Positions 31,482 through 41,756 of a DNA stretch of 64,000 nt are shown here, one piece after another (position 1 is the first letter of the stretch; each line of letters opens with the position of its first letter). The notes under the pieces were generated by a model. That model saw only the letters and a list, made by a program, of their open reading frames with translations. It searched no databases and was not told where the DNA came from. The stretch is taken from assembly GCF_964204645.1 (NCBI RefSeq), contig NC_134025.1, positions 13,397,001-13,461,000 on the forward strand, written 5' to 3'. The stretch comes from Tubulanus polymorphus (lineage: Eukaryota; Nemertea; Palaeonemertea; Tubulaniformes; Tubulanidae). The position numbers were made by a program, and so were the translations under genes.

Positions 31482-32555
31482 CTAGGTTGGCGATGTTACC
31501 AAAAGTGAGTCACTAGTTTTCGGTTCTTCATTACAATTGTTCGTATTTGTTAAATACAATCGAATATTTCCATTGTTTTGTTGGTCGTTGACATCGTAGT
31601 TGGGATGCTTCAGGTATTTCAGACATTTACTTAAATCCAGACAAGCATCTCGAATCGAACGATTCATACCACCGTAGATTATTGGGTTCAGTGAGGACGC
31701 TATTGCATACAAAGCAGTAACAATTACATATGCGTCGGGACTCAGTTGCCCGTCGCGGTCTGCCACACGGATCATTCCGTATGGGATGTATCCGATAAAG
31801 AACACTAAAAATACAACTGCAAACATTTTTGTAATTTGTATCTCATGCTGGACAGTTCGGTCGCGCATGCGAGATGTGCGGCCAGCTCGATGTATGAAGC
31901 AAAATATCACTGAGAAGCATATTGACACTACCATAAAAGGTATGAATATGATTACGGTTAAAACAGCAATCGTACGTTGCCCATACACGGGTGAAAACAC
32001 GCATCGCAGAAGTTTCGGCACATAAATTGTCATATCGATAATAAATGCAGGAATAACGAAGCAGAGAGGAATTATTCGGGTGACAACCATCACTACTGCT
32101 ACGTAGACCTGTTTTGATAGGCGTCTGTACATATTGTTTTGGCAGACGACAATATAGCGATGTATCGCAATGAATGCGTGATGCCACAGTGACGATCCAG
32201 CGATGAACATGCTGAATTCTGGCACAACAGCGCACAGCAACTTGCCCATTCGCCAGTCCATTTCGATGTATGACAATATGACAAACACCTGGTTGAAAAG
32301 GTTCAGCAAATCGTTGATACACAAACTGACAATGAATATGTTGACAACTTGTCCTCGCATGTCTGTGCGCCGAAGCAGACCCGTCAAAATCCATATTGTT
32401 CCGAGAATTCCAACGAGTAAGAATACAGACATAATTATGACCGCAATAACTGCCACAAGCCTTGTAGGTATCATTTCAGGCACAGTAGCATTTTCAGTAG
32501 TTTTTACTGGAAGCCTAATATAAGTCATGTTTTCTGTTGATCCGTTTTCATCCAT
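31482..32555 (-). CDS. class A (rhodopsin-like) GPCR, intronless, 357 aa
   Basis: Seen: a single uninterrupted frame. The ATG at 32555 was chosen over an in-frame GTG three codons upstream. The N-terminus has three N-glycosylation sequons (N4, N9, N22). Seven hydrophobic segments start near residue 33. Landmarks: D82 in SLCINDLL (2.50), C108 and C185 (likely disulfide), HRY at 132-134 in place of DRY, GYIP near 255-258 in place of CWxP, and NPIIY at 290-294. TM1 has GT where most family members have GN. Known: plasma-membrane receptor coupling to G proteins. The HRY/NPIIY combination and short loops resemble invertebrate orphan receptors of the moody/Tre1 or melatonin-like group, but this is only a loose likeness and the ligand is unknown. 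The tail is hydrophilic and Asn-rich. The coding frame is intact, so the gene is probably functional. A 39-nt piece of it recurs in the adjacent retroelement. Confidence 0.93.
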   Translation of the reverse strand: MDENGSTENMTYIRLPVKTTENATVPEMIPTRLVAVIAVIIMSVFLLVGILGTIWILTGLLRRTDMRGQVVNIFIVSLCINDLLNLFNQVFVILSYIEMDWRMGKLLCAVVPEFSMFIAGSSLWHHAFIAIHRYIVVCQNNMYRRLSKQVYVAVVMVVTRIIPLCFVIPAFIIDMTIYVPKLLRCVFSPVYGQRTIAVLTVIIFIPFMVVSICFSVIFCFIHRAGRTSRMRDRTVQHEIQITKMFAVVFLVFFIGYIPYGMIRVADRDGQLSPDAYVIVTALYAIASSLNPIIYGGMNRSIRDACLDLSKCLKYLKHPNYDVNDQQNNGNIRLYLTNTNNCNEEPKTSDSLLVTSPT

Positions 32556-33172
32556 GATGATCACTTGTCCTACCCTATTCCAGTTCCTGCTGTTTTAGTT
32601 GTTTTTCTTGGTTCGTGCATTTATTTACAACATTTTGTATGCCTTTTTGTTTTTGCAAACATCATTGATGGATGAAGGAAATTCTTGAATCTGCAAATAT
32701 ATGAAAATGAAATTTATCTGATTAATATATCGAAATAAGAGCTGAACCCATAAGTAATACGTTATTATCAAGATATTCCTATACAGGTTTATTTCATGAA
32801 CATCTGCTTTGTGGGACATGCTCAGAATAAATGATTTAAAACTCAAAATTGTATATGAAATACCTCCCTGGTAATGTTATGATTGATGGAGCATCAATTG
32901 TCCGGGGAATGAAAATATAGGTTTGCCAAGCAAAGAGCATCCCATTATAAACGTGATTTCAATGCAGAATTTCATGTGATTTCAACCTGTGGTGTTCTGA
33001 GTTTTTTAAGCAAATTTCATTTATATCTCACTTTATTGAGTTTCTGCAATTGCAGTACACACTGCAGTACACACAATTGCAGTACAAATTTTAGTTATAT
33101 TGAATCTTTCAATCCTGTGTTCCATTTTGTGTCATGATTTTATGATCTGGAACATTCTGTAATGAGTTAACC
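32556..33172. other. upstream region of the GPCR; nothing assigned
   Basis: A+T-rich sequence that should hold the promoter and 5'UTR of the minus-strand receptor gene. I see no confident TATA box or initiator. A short local duplication of CAATTGCAGTACACA-like words is present around 33050-33085. Confidence 0.45.
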
Positions 33173-33183
33173 CTTCCGGCACA

Positions 33184-33323
33184 TAAATGAATTTGAAATT
33201 ATACGATCAAATTAATTATTACGAAACCACAACGTTTCGGCTGTTGACTAACAGCCATCATCAGGTGGAATGACCAGAAAAACAAGTAACAAAGCATATA
33301 AACTCACAGGATCAAAATTCTAG
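33184..33323 (-). repeat. Penelope inverted left arm with hammerhead-like core
   Basis: Complementary to 36063-36190. On the minus strand it contains CTGATGA (33258-33264), a 7-bp stem-loop (GGCTGTT/AACAGCC) and GAAA (33235-33238), the conserved order of a hammerhead ribozyme core. Unlike the direct left arm, the core here is intact. Confidence 0.8.
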
Positions 33324-33362
33324 GACGACAATATAGCGATGTATCGCAATGAATTCGTGATG
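33324..33362 (-). other. 39-nt copy of GPCR coding sequence
   Basis: Matches 32145-32183 of the neighbouring receptor gene at 38 of 39 positions. On the minus strand the source encodes HHAFIAIHRYIVV; the copy changes Ala to Glu. It sits exactly at the junction between the inverted and direct left arms. The right junction overlaps the element at TGATG, a five-base microhomology. Confidence 0.88.
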
Positions 33363-33437
33363 ATGGCTGCTAGTCAACAGCCAAAACGTTGTGGTTTCGT
33401 AATAATTAATTTGATCGTATAATTTCAAATTTGAAGT

Positions 33438-35855
33438 GTGGGATTTCTTCATTTATCTACAGTTTACACGGATTATAGTGTTTATTCGACAACTAACATG
33501 ACTCCCACGGATTTATATTTCGCCTTGAACTTTTTCCTCGTGACGTATTTGATAACTTGTTACTGGAATTATGAAAAAGCTAACATCCGAGCTCATTGCA
33601 GTAAGGCTAGGATCCAGTTTCTACGTGACTGTTTGGATGAAAAAGTACTACCCAAGACTCTGGATTGGGTTAGGGAAATTCGATCGTGACTCGCCATTTC
33701 CAAACGAAGGTAGAACTGCTCTAAAAACGCCATCGCGGAAGCCCAAGAGGAGTGTGAGAGAAACTTTTATAAACTTCGACAAGCACAAAAAATTCTTCAA
33801 TCTCAAATACCGGACTTATTTCTTTGGAATCAACTTCGATCTCTAGTGAGACATTTGTCTAATGACAATAAACTTAAAAGATCCACCAACTATTTGCAAC
33901 AATTGGATACTCTAATCGACAAAAGCCCTTGGTCAAGTTTCAATAATATAGACAATGTCGTGAACCTTTCATCTACCGTTCTGTCTAAATCGCAAACACA
34001 AGTTCTTGGATACGGACTCAATTTTGCTTTACTGCACCAGAAACAACAACTTTTGGATTTTGTACGCCAACTCGAATACCAGAATCGCAACAGCATCAAT
34101 TACGGTTTCATATACATGAACCTAGAATCTATTTCAGACCAACTGAAAATTCAGTACAATGAATTTTTCCCGCACCGGTTTAGATCTGCCCTTAGTGAAC
34201 TTCGGAGAATTAAAACAATCCGCATCTCTAAATCAGACAAAGGAGGAAAAATTGTACTCATGGACATTGAATCGTATAAATCTAAAATGCAAGATCTACT
34301 TAACAATCCGAATGTTTACAAAAAACTCAAATCGAACCCGTTAAAAACAATGCAAAATAAAGTTAACAAAGGACTGTCGGACATTATTGCGAATTTTAAA
34401 GATGACAATGTTTCGAAAACGCTGGACAAATTTAAACCTCGGTTACCGTCGCTCCCTTATCTCTATGGACTACCGAAAATTCATAAGAAGGATATTCCAC
34501 TTCGACCGATCATCTCCAATTGTGATTCACCATCCTATAGACTATCTAAATATTTGGCTAAAACTCTTTCACCGGTTCTTGGCTCATTTTCGAATGCCCA
34601 TTTACGCCATAACCAGGACTTATTGGAATGTTTAAAAAATGTTATTCCTGGGCATGATAAATTTATATCTTTTGATGTTGCTAGCTTATTCACTAATGTT
34701 CCTTTAGAACCTACTTTGGACTTTCTTAGGAGAAAGTTACCTACTTTAGATTTTCATTTTGATATACCAGTTGATTGTCTTTTGGACTTAATTGAACTTT
34801 GTACAAAAAACTTATATTTTCAATTTGGTTCTAACTTTTTTGAACAGAGTTTTGGTATGGCTATGGGGAATCCACTTTCCCCTGTTCTTGCTGGTTTATT
34901 TTTGGAACATGTCGAAAGTGAAATTCTTCCTCTTTACACTGAAAGTAGACCCAAAATTTGGCGACGTTACGTTGATGATATTCTTTGTTTAGTTTCCCCC
35001 GATTTTAATGTGAATGGATTCTTACATTATTTGAACTCTTTATATCCTACTTTGAATTTCACTTTTGAGTGCGAAGAAAATAATTGCATCCCGTTTCTCG
35101 ATGAACTCATTCATAATTTCAAAATAAATTTGAAATTCTCTTTTTATAGAAAACCGACTAACGCTGAAGCTTATCTTCATTTTTTCTCATTTACTCCTTT
35201 GAACATCAAAATTGGAATAGCCCAAGGATTATTTCTTCGAGCTCTACGTATTTGTGATCAAATGTTTTTAGATAAAGAAATCAAACATATAAGAACTGCT
35301 CTCAAGAAACTAGCCTACCCAGACAAAATTTTGAACAAAGCTTATTTCAAAGCCCGAATTTTTCACTTTGGACATAACGACCTGACCACAAAACGCAGAG
35401 CTCAAAAGAATATTATAATCCCGTATTTACCTACTTTGGAACACTTTAAATCCACATTAAGCACCATTGACACTAGATTAGTCTTTCAGTATAATAACAA
35501 ACTCACTAATGTTTTAACCAAAAATAAACCCAACAGTGAGCTAATTGAGTCCGGGGTCTATAAGATACCATGTAAAGACTGTAATATGATGTACATCGGC
35601 GAAACGGGACGTAATCTCAGTCAGCGTATTAAAGAACACAAAATAGATATCCGCAACCAAAAGCCCGAGAGTGGAATAGCGAATCATGTCTTTACAACCA
35701 ATCACCAATTTGACTTTCAGAATTCGAAACTTATTTATCCTTGTAAAGATATTCATAAGAGACACATAGTGGAATCAGCCCTTATATGTAAACTTTCGAA
35801 ATCCAATTTATCAACTAATTTAAATACTGGTTTTTCTCCACATAACCAATTATAA
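33438..35855 (+). pseudogene. Penelope-like reverse transcriptase with GIY-YIG endonuclease; two in-frame stops near the start
   Basis: Seen: one frame runs from the left arm to TAA at 35855, interrupted only by TGA (33687-33689) and TAG (33711-33713). Upstream of the stops is the N-terminal block KARIQFLRDCLDEKVLPKTL. Downstream it reads AIAEAQEECERNFYKLRQAQ and into the RT. RT motifs: KSDKGGKIVLMD, LPYLYGLPKIHK, FDVASLFTNVPL, GMAMGNPLSPVLAG and the catalytic YVDD (34968-34979). The C-terminal GIY-YIG nuclease shows GVYKIPCKDC then MMYIGETGR (35553-35618), with the CxxC and His residues typical of Penelope endonucleases. Between the stops the +1 frame reads DSPFPNEGRTALKT, which looks like the original protein. 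The two stops are therefore better explained by a pair of compensating indels than by two nonsense mutations. The rest of the ORF is intact. The true start codon is not obvious. Confidence 0.93.
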
Positions 35856-36062
35856 TCCAGACACATCAACTCTTTATTGGATTTGGGTTGATGTCACTAT
35901 GTGTCACTCTGTTATCGGCACCCTCTTCGGTCCACTTCACATAGTTGCATATTAATTTGTTTTTACTCTGAACTGTTTAGAATTGCTGTGGTTTCCACGG
36001 TACCCCTTGATGTTTTATTGCTTGGTCTGTTTATCTTTAGTTTTGACACACTGCTTCTATTT

Positions 36063-36249
36063 TAGATCCTGTGAGTTTATATGCTTTGTTACTTGTTTTT
36101 CTGGTCATTCCACCTGATGATGGCTGTTAGTCAACAGCCGAAACGTTGTGGTTTCGTAATAATTAATTTGATTGTATAATTTCAAATTCGAAGTGTGGGA
36201 TTTCTTCATTTATCTACAGTTTACACGGATTATAGTGTTTATTCGACAA
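36063..36249 (+). repeat. Penelope right arm with hammerhead-like core
   Basis: Contains CTGATGA (36114-36120), the stem-loop GGCTGTT-AGTC-AACAGCC, then GAAA (36140-36143) and ACGTTGTGGT, where AC and GT could form the very short stem III described for Penelope hammerheads. Known: hammerhead motifs have been reported in Penelope-like elements. Stem I pairing is not evident, so self-cleavage is unproven. Confidence 0.75.
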
Positions 36250-36260
36250 CTTCCGGCACA

Positions 36261-36924
36261 ATTTCAATTTCAATTTCAATATCAATTTCAATTTCAATTT
36301 CAATTTATTCATCATAAATCCAAAGTATAAGATTGTGAATGAAGAAAACAACAATAATAACAAACAGACAAAAAACAAAAATGTGTGACACAAAGATGTC
36401 CACTAACAGAAAAATAATAAAAGGAGAGAGAACTAATACAATGTCTAACATATATATATATACAATATTATTTAAGTGATATTTACAAGCCCATGATATA
36501 TGAATTTCGCAATATTTAAGAAGATTGGTTTATTGGGATTAGTAAAGGCCGAAAGAAAAGTGTCTAGGTTTAGATTTACAATATCATATTTAGTTCTTAA
36601 ATTATCCTGCAGTTTACAATAAAAAAGAAAATGGGATTCATCGCTGACAGCGTTACAGTGAGGGCAAATACGATTTGGTTGAGCGATGCCGAGTCTCCTT
36701 CCTTTTTCAATTATAAGGTTATGACATGACATTCGAAGTTTTGATATTGCTGATTTTAGAGAGTGGTCTTTTAAGAATAATAAATATGGTTCTAGCTGAA
36801 ATTTAGATTTCATAGTTCTATAAAAGTTATACCGGCTGTGAGTTGGATCATTGATCTCTGAATTCCAAAAAATAAGAAAACCCTGCTGCATATATTTACA
36901 TACAATTCTAGTTGATCTGGTTAT
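36261..36924 (-). mobile_element. 5'-truncated non-LTR retrotransposon (LINE) 3' end
   Basis: On the minus strand the element ends in a tail of repeated TTGAAA units (36261-36305), typical of CR1/L2-type LINEs. It is truncated at 36924. It is bounded by ACTTCCGGCACA on both sides (36249-36260 and 36925-36936), a 12-bp target duplication. Only the last part of ORF2 remains. Confidence 0.82.
36472..36924 (-). pseudogene. C-terminal fragment of LINE ORF2
   Basis: Open from the truncation point through MQQGFLIFWNSE (ATG at 36891) to a stop at 36472, about 150 codons. It has the LKSAISKLRMSCHNLIIEKG and RICPHCNAVSDESHFLFYC blocks seen after the RT domain in CR1/L2-like ORF2 proteins. CPHC with the later His and Cys forms the CCHC-type knuckle. 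It has no endonuclease or RT and is not functional. Confidence 0.82.
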
Positions 36925-37659
36925 ACTTCCGGCACATGTATTGCACCAAATGAATGATGTGTACTTAAATGCACTTAGACGTACTAACTAATGAGACCTA
37001 CAAGAGGTATCCAAACACAATAAATAGATATAAAATCCATTTCAATGTGATGACAATCAGTACTAATATATCTGTTGTGTTTACACCACCCTATCTAGGC
37101 AGGGGAAATTTCAAGGACTGAGCATTCACACTGGCAAAATGCTAAACTGTTCCATTCCATTTTAGAACACACTAATTGAGAATAACGAAAAATACAAATG
37201 TAGGGTTTTTCTGGATTAGAGTTTTTTGTTTGAATAGAAACTTTGATCTAAATTACGAATGTAGGTAAGGTACAGGCCATTATAACAGAAAGCTAAAGCC
37301 TACCGCATACTTTTAATTATTAGTCGCAAACAGAAAGATTTTAAAATTTTCAGCAACTTTTGTTTAAATTGCCAACAGTTGCCATCTGGTCACCTGGGAC
37401 CGCAATGATTTGCACCACTTTTTGTAGCATTTGTGCCATTTTCTGATTTTTATCTGATCTGGCCCTGATATGCTGTATGTCATGTAATTCAAAGCAAAAT
37501 GTCAATGGTCACACCACACTAGGTGCCTGATGACATTTGAGCCAAAAATAGAGCCAGCAACCATTTGTCAGCCAAAAACTAGGCAATATTACAGCATATT
37601 TGTAGCTTGTGACGAAAATTGGCAACAAATCATCAAGAAATTGCATTGTGTGCAGTAGG

Positions 37660-37865
37660 CTTAACATTAAGACTAGCTTATATTCAGCTGCAGCAAGACG
37701 GATACCAATACAACTGAGAAGAAACATGATGATATCCCAGCTGTCAGCTGTACTTGATTTCCTGCAACTTATGGGATATGATATCTCGCCAGTTGCTTCC
37801 CAGCAAATGTTGGCTACGATCACTGGCAACTGCAGATGGTCATGTGACCAATTTTATTGGCCCAG
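37660..37865. mobile_element. degenerate, inverted fragment of MITE family A
   Basis: CTAGCTTATATTCAGCTGCA, GGGATATGATATCTCGCCAG, TTGCTTCCCAGC and GCAACTGCAGATGGTCATGTG follow, in the opposite orientation, the right half of the MITE at 21671-22429. Only one end is recognisable. Open frames across it are incidental. Confidence 0.6.
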
Positions 37866-38594
37866 TGACATCAAACTAAGGGGACAACTCATATGAAAAG
37901 TAATTCAATGAGAGTTAAGTTTCAACTCGAGAATGTTTACATACAGACCTGCCAACATTGAGTTTGCCTATGTCTGAACAATTCTGAATTTTGCCAGTAA
38001 CATAGGAGTTTCTCAGTAACATCACCAGTTTGACAGATTACGCAATGGTACCAAAATGTCTGAATGTACTTTCCAAATTAGCCCGAAACGTATTGGAGTT
38101 TCCCAGTAACAGCACTGGTATCCCGCAATAACACGGATTTGGTAACGCATGGGTATTCAACTTGATAGGCGGGTTTAAATATCTGGAGCCTGCATCTCTT
38201 CTGGGAAGAGGTAACGGCTTCATCATCAGTGGATAGAACAGCGATTTCCGATTCACTATAGTTACTATCGTCCATTTTCCTTACTACAGATTCTACAGAA
38301 ACATAACCAAACACGGCCTACTTCCATTTTCTGAAGAAACTTGCCACAGTAAGCACACCGATAAATGATAAGCAGGGGCTGGGGATTGTGCAATTAAATA
38401 TTTCTATCGCCGCAGACGAACTCAAACACGTAATGTATGAGACATAGTAACATGTCTACAGTTCAATCGTGTTTTATACAACCAAAACAGAACCACGTAA
38501 CATTTTACTTTTTCCACCGTATCTTTTTCATTCTGATCGCAACGCCGTATTATCAGACGTAACGTATTATGGCGAAACTATAAGGGTAGGCAGG

Positions 38595-38598
<4 letters not shown>

Positions 38599-38644
<46 letters not shown>

Positions 38645-38656
38645 TATACATATACA
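38599..38656. repeat. (TA)n/(TACA)n microsatellite
   Basis: About 36 bases of TA dinucleotides followed by TACACATA and ACATATACATAT units. No coding meaning. Confidence 0.95.
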
Positions 38657-39924
38657 TGACTGGAAGCCGCGAGCGTTTGTCAGAGATGACGTCAGGAACA
38701 CGCACCTGCTAAGATAAACAATAACAGTGAGCAAGCGCTGAAATTGCCGATTTAATAGTCATATTTCTCAGTAATGGCTGAACTAAAATTCAAACCAATT
38801 CCATATTTGATATTTGTGAATACATCACATTTGAAAATGAATTTTACACAATATTCCATTTTGATGGCATATGCTCTTTAATTCTTATTCGTAATCTTAA
38901 TACCTATAGGTTGCCACTGAAGTCAACCTTTGCTCAAAATTGGCCGATGAGCCGATAAGGAGAGTTTGTTCACAATGCCAGTCACAAGAACTGTGTCATT
39001 CCTATGTGCCCAGGTGCCGATATCTTAGTGAGTATGCAAGAATCAACGAGTAAGTTGTAACAGCAATGGCAACAGAACTAGAGCTGGCAATGAATACATT
39101 TGCATGAAGACTCTAGTATATTCATTCATATGCACTACTGAAGCAGGCATTGCACAATGGGTCTGCGCATCTCTGATTGGCTAGAATCCTTGTGTTCATA
39201 AGCAGCATCAAGTCTATATGCATCAGGTTCCATCATAAGCTGGCTTATGTCAGGGGATATGAAGGTATAGTTCTTGTCAATTGTTGCTAACCCCAGTTGG
39301 TATCATGTCACACCCTAGCCTGACATAAGCTAACCTTTAGAATGAAACAAATGTCAGTGAGTGAAATGCAGTTGGCTTTCGACTGATTTCTATTCAAAAC
39401 ATAGATGTCAATAACAAAAAGACAAAAAATATTTTCATGTCACAGGTGCTGTTCTATTCATGTAAAAGGAGGCTTGAAACTTGCATATCTTTTGTAGTAT
39501 TCTGATTTTTAACTGGCGATTAATTGCGGATTGTGAAATTTGAAGAATCAAATCCAGAAAAAAGATTTTTCTCTGATAATTGTGGTAGGACAGGTTTCAT
39601 TTAATACTTTAAGACAGGTTTCATTCAATGTTTCAAGGGAACCTATGTATCAATAACAGATATATGCAAATGTTTTCCGCATTGCAGAGAAAACTGCAGA
39701 GAATTTCTTCAGCTGAAACAATACTATGGATGTGCATTATTTAACAAGCTGATGCAAGTTGTTTTTTTTGCATTTTTAGTAATCAGAATAATTTCTCCAA
39801 GCTCTAACACAGAGTCACAAAAATGACTAACATAATGTTAAAATCTTGTCTGTATCAACTACGTGTGAATTTTAACATCGTGATACACTGTTACCAATCA
39901 GGTTCACCAAATGGGGTAAAGGAA
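38657..39924. other. no gene; one small inverted repeat
   Basis: Mostly unique. At 39236-39338 the words AAGCTGGCTTATGTCAGG and CCTGACATAAGCTAACC form a short inverted pair about 100 bases apart, similar in sequence to the termini of MITE family A. It may be a tiny internally deleted copy. Confidence 0.45.
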
Positions 39925-40098
39925 TCATTTCAAAATAAATGCTTCAAAATGCTTGTCGATTAAACTATTGAAACAATTCATACGCATTTCTTTGCATATA
40001 TAATCGAAATCCAATAAAACAATCTGTCCCTGCTGTTTACAGTTTAATGACACAGGATGAGATACACTAAGTAAGTCAACTGCCTCATCTATTTCACG
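39925..40098 (-). CDS. putative terminal exon, 57 codons, unknown gene
   Basis: Seen: an acceptor (CAAGTAAAACAG) precedes REIDEAVDLLSVSHPVSLNC, then QIVLLDFDYICKEM and FNSLIDKHFEAFILK, TGA. The frame is phase 0 at its start. A 42-nt segment upstream at 40355-40396 (YGSEDLSSTSSVFH, followed by a GTAAGA donor) is also phase 0 to phase 0 and is a candidate preceding exon. Together they would form the C-terminus of an unrecognised protein on the minus strand. The exon at 46126-46196 could belong to the same gene but is in phase 1, so at least one further exon would be needed. Confidence 0.45.
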   Translation of the reverse strand, partial: REIDEAVDLLSVSHPVSLNCKQQGQIVLLDFDYICKEMRMNCFNSLIDKHFEAFILK

Positions 40099-40354
40099 CT
40101 GTTTTACTTGACAGAGAGGTATCAAAACAAGTGTAATCATAGATCAACTGCAGATCACACCAAAGCCATTGGACTCATTCAATTATATGGATTTCATGAC
40201 CAAGATGAATCACATGGCAAGATCTACTAATTTGCAATTTGACAGTAGATAAATCAAATGAAATTCTACTCATTTCATGGAATTTACAGCTAAAACATAG
40301 CAGCGTTGTCCTAAATGGAATAACCAATAGTTTATTTATGGTGTTGAATCTTAC

Positions 40355-40396
40355 ATGAAAAACAGATGATGTGGATGACAAATCTTCGGAACCATA
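40355..40396 (-). CDS. candidate small exon upstream of 39925-40098
   Basis: Fourteen codons reading YGSEDLSSTSSVFH, with a good donor (GTAAGA) and a weak acceptor (TATCGAAG). The phase agrees with the next exon. The Ser-rich residues are low in information, so the call rests mainly on splice sites. Confidence 0.28.
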
Positions 40397-40689
40397 CTTC
40401 GATATCAAAGTGGAAAATCATATATTCTGTCCATTCATTGGTCTATGCTTCAAATCTCATTAGTGGCGAAGTTTTTTTATTGATATTTCTCTAGCAATTA
40501 CAACATTTGGTAAAGGACACTTTGAGCATGCTCTGAATGGTCTCATCGCAACTCTGTACGATTCTTATCAACTGATCTTTCAAATGGCCCATGAAAACTA
40601 ATCTAAAAGATTCAAATCTGGTAAGCAGGCTTGAAAGCTGTCCTTGGACCTCAGGCTGATGATTTGATTACTGAAGTGGCATCTTATGG

Positions 40690-41165
40690 TAACAAGCCCA
40701 ACGAACACGGCACCGAAAAAACGTTTTTTCGGTGCCGTGTGCGTTGGAGGCAAAACACAAAACACCGAACTGAAAAACGTTTTTCACGAGCAAAAAACAT
40801 TTTTCACAAGCAAAAACGTTTTTCGCGAAACAAGCACTGCTTGATTTGCGAAAAACGTTTTTGGAGTTGAAAACGTTTTTCGTCCCGTGTGCCACACACG
40901 TCGATTGACACTTCTACGCCGTCGATTTCGCAAAATTAACAATATTGCTAATAAAATCGCATGGACGCCGCCATTTTGAGATTGATGTGAGTAACTGAGT
41001 TTATTGTTGTCTCCATGGATTCCATGGTGCAAGAAATGTTTTCTGCAAGTTTTCGTTATGCCGTGTGCGTTGGACGTTTTATCGTTTGCGGGCAAAACGT
41101 TTTGCGAAAAACGTGTTTTCTGCTTCGGCGAAACAAATATTTTGCCGTGTGCGTTGGGCTTCAAC
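40690..41165. mobile_element. foldback element with AAAACGTTTTT hairpins
   Basis: Outer inverted repeats AAGCCCAACGAACACGGCA (40694-40712) and its near complement TTGCCGTGTGCGTTGGGCTT (41143-41162). Just inside the left end lies a perfect palindrome of 36 bases (40705-40740) centred on AAAAAACGTTTTTT, extended to about 50 bases with one mismatch. The interior repeats GAAAAACGTTTTTC-like words up to 40890. Overlapping frames on both strands are products of the repeat. No transposase. Confidence 0.78.
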
Positions 41166-41486
41166 CTAGTAGTATTTGAAGTTGTGCCAGCTAAGTCTGG
41201 ATTTCATTTTTGGCACGGAGCGTGATAAAATCATCTTGTGATCTCTTGGACCATTCATCGCATTTTACAATTTATTCTCCCTATTTGTTTTCAATTTGAT
41301 GTCATTTTTATCTCTGGATTGGATGAAAGTAGCAAGTAAAAATATCAATTAATCTGACTGATAATAACCTTTTTCATGATGTATTTATTGTCACCCATTT
41401 GAATATTCACTCAATTATTCATTCGAATATTCACTCAACGCAGATTCAACAATGTGGATTGGTGAGGATACAAAAGCCGTTTCCCG

Positions 41487-41756
41487 AACCCGTTGATCTG
41501 GCGAGTCGTTGGAGTCGTTACTAGCCGACCAGAATCCGATCGTACCAATCACAGCGCTTGTAACAAAGGCATTAGGCTTCTGTTGTATTTCCTGTTAAAT
41601 CAGTGAATGTTTTACCGAACAAGGAGGTATTTCGCAAGTCCATATATAACGTCATGCATAAAAGCACCAGTAATGAAATCGCACATCACGAGGCCAGCGG
41701 GCTGGTGGAAGCGAGTTCAGGGAGCGATACCGGACCGCTGGCAAGCGAGGATGTGG
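41487..41756. repeat. dispersed repeat, copy 2 of the 24.1 kb family
   Basis: Shares GCGAGTCGTTGGAGTCGTTA, TAGGC and GACGTCATG-like words, CCAGTAATGAAATC, GGCTGGTGGAAGCGAGTTC and CTGGCAAGCGAGGATG with 24124-24386 in the same order. The tRNA-like B-box flank seen in copy 1 is absent. Confidence 0.7.

Larger units (their letters stand above)
33173..36260 (+). mobile_element. Penelope-like element, near full length
   Basis: Layout: target word CTTCCGGCACA (33173-33183); an inverted arm (about 33184-33323); a 39-nt foreign segment; a direct arm (about 33357-33500); the RT/GIY-YIG ORF; a right arm (about 36063-36249); target word again (36250-36260). Left and right direct arms share long identical stretches (for example GTGTGGGATTTCTTCATTTA). 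The inverted left arm is complementary to the right arm but lacks about 18 bases near its outer end. Known: Penelope-like elements typically carry such repeats, often with a partial inverted copy, and insert by target-primed reverse transcription. The few arm differences suggest a fairly recent insertion, although the ORF is damaged near its 5' end. Confidence 0.92.

Noticed and set aside
31786-32523. Frames of 60-180 codons opposite or overlapping the GPCR
   Set aside because: Shadows of the receptor frame without independent features.
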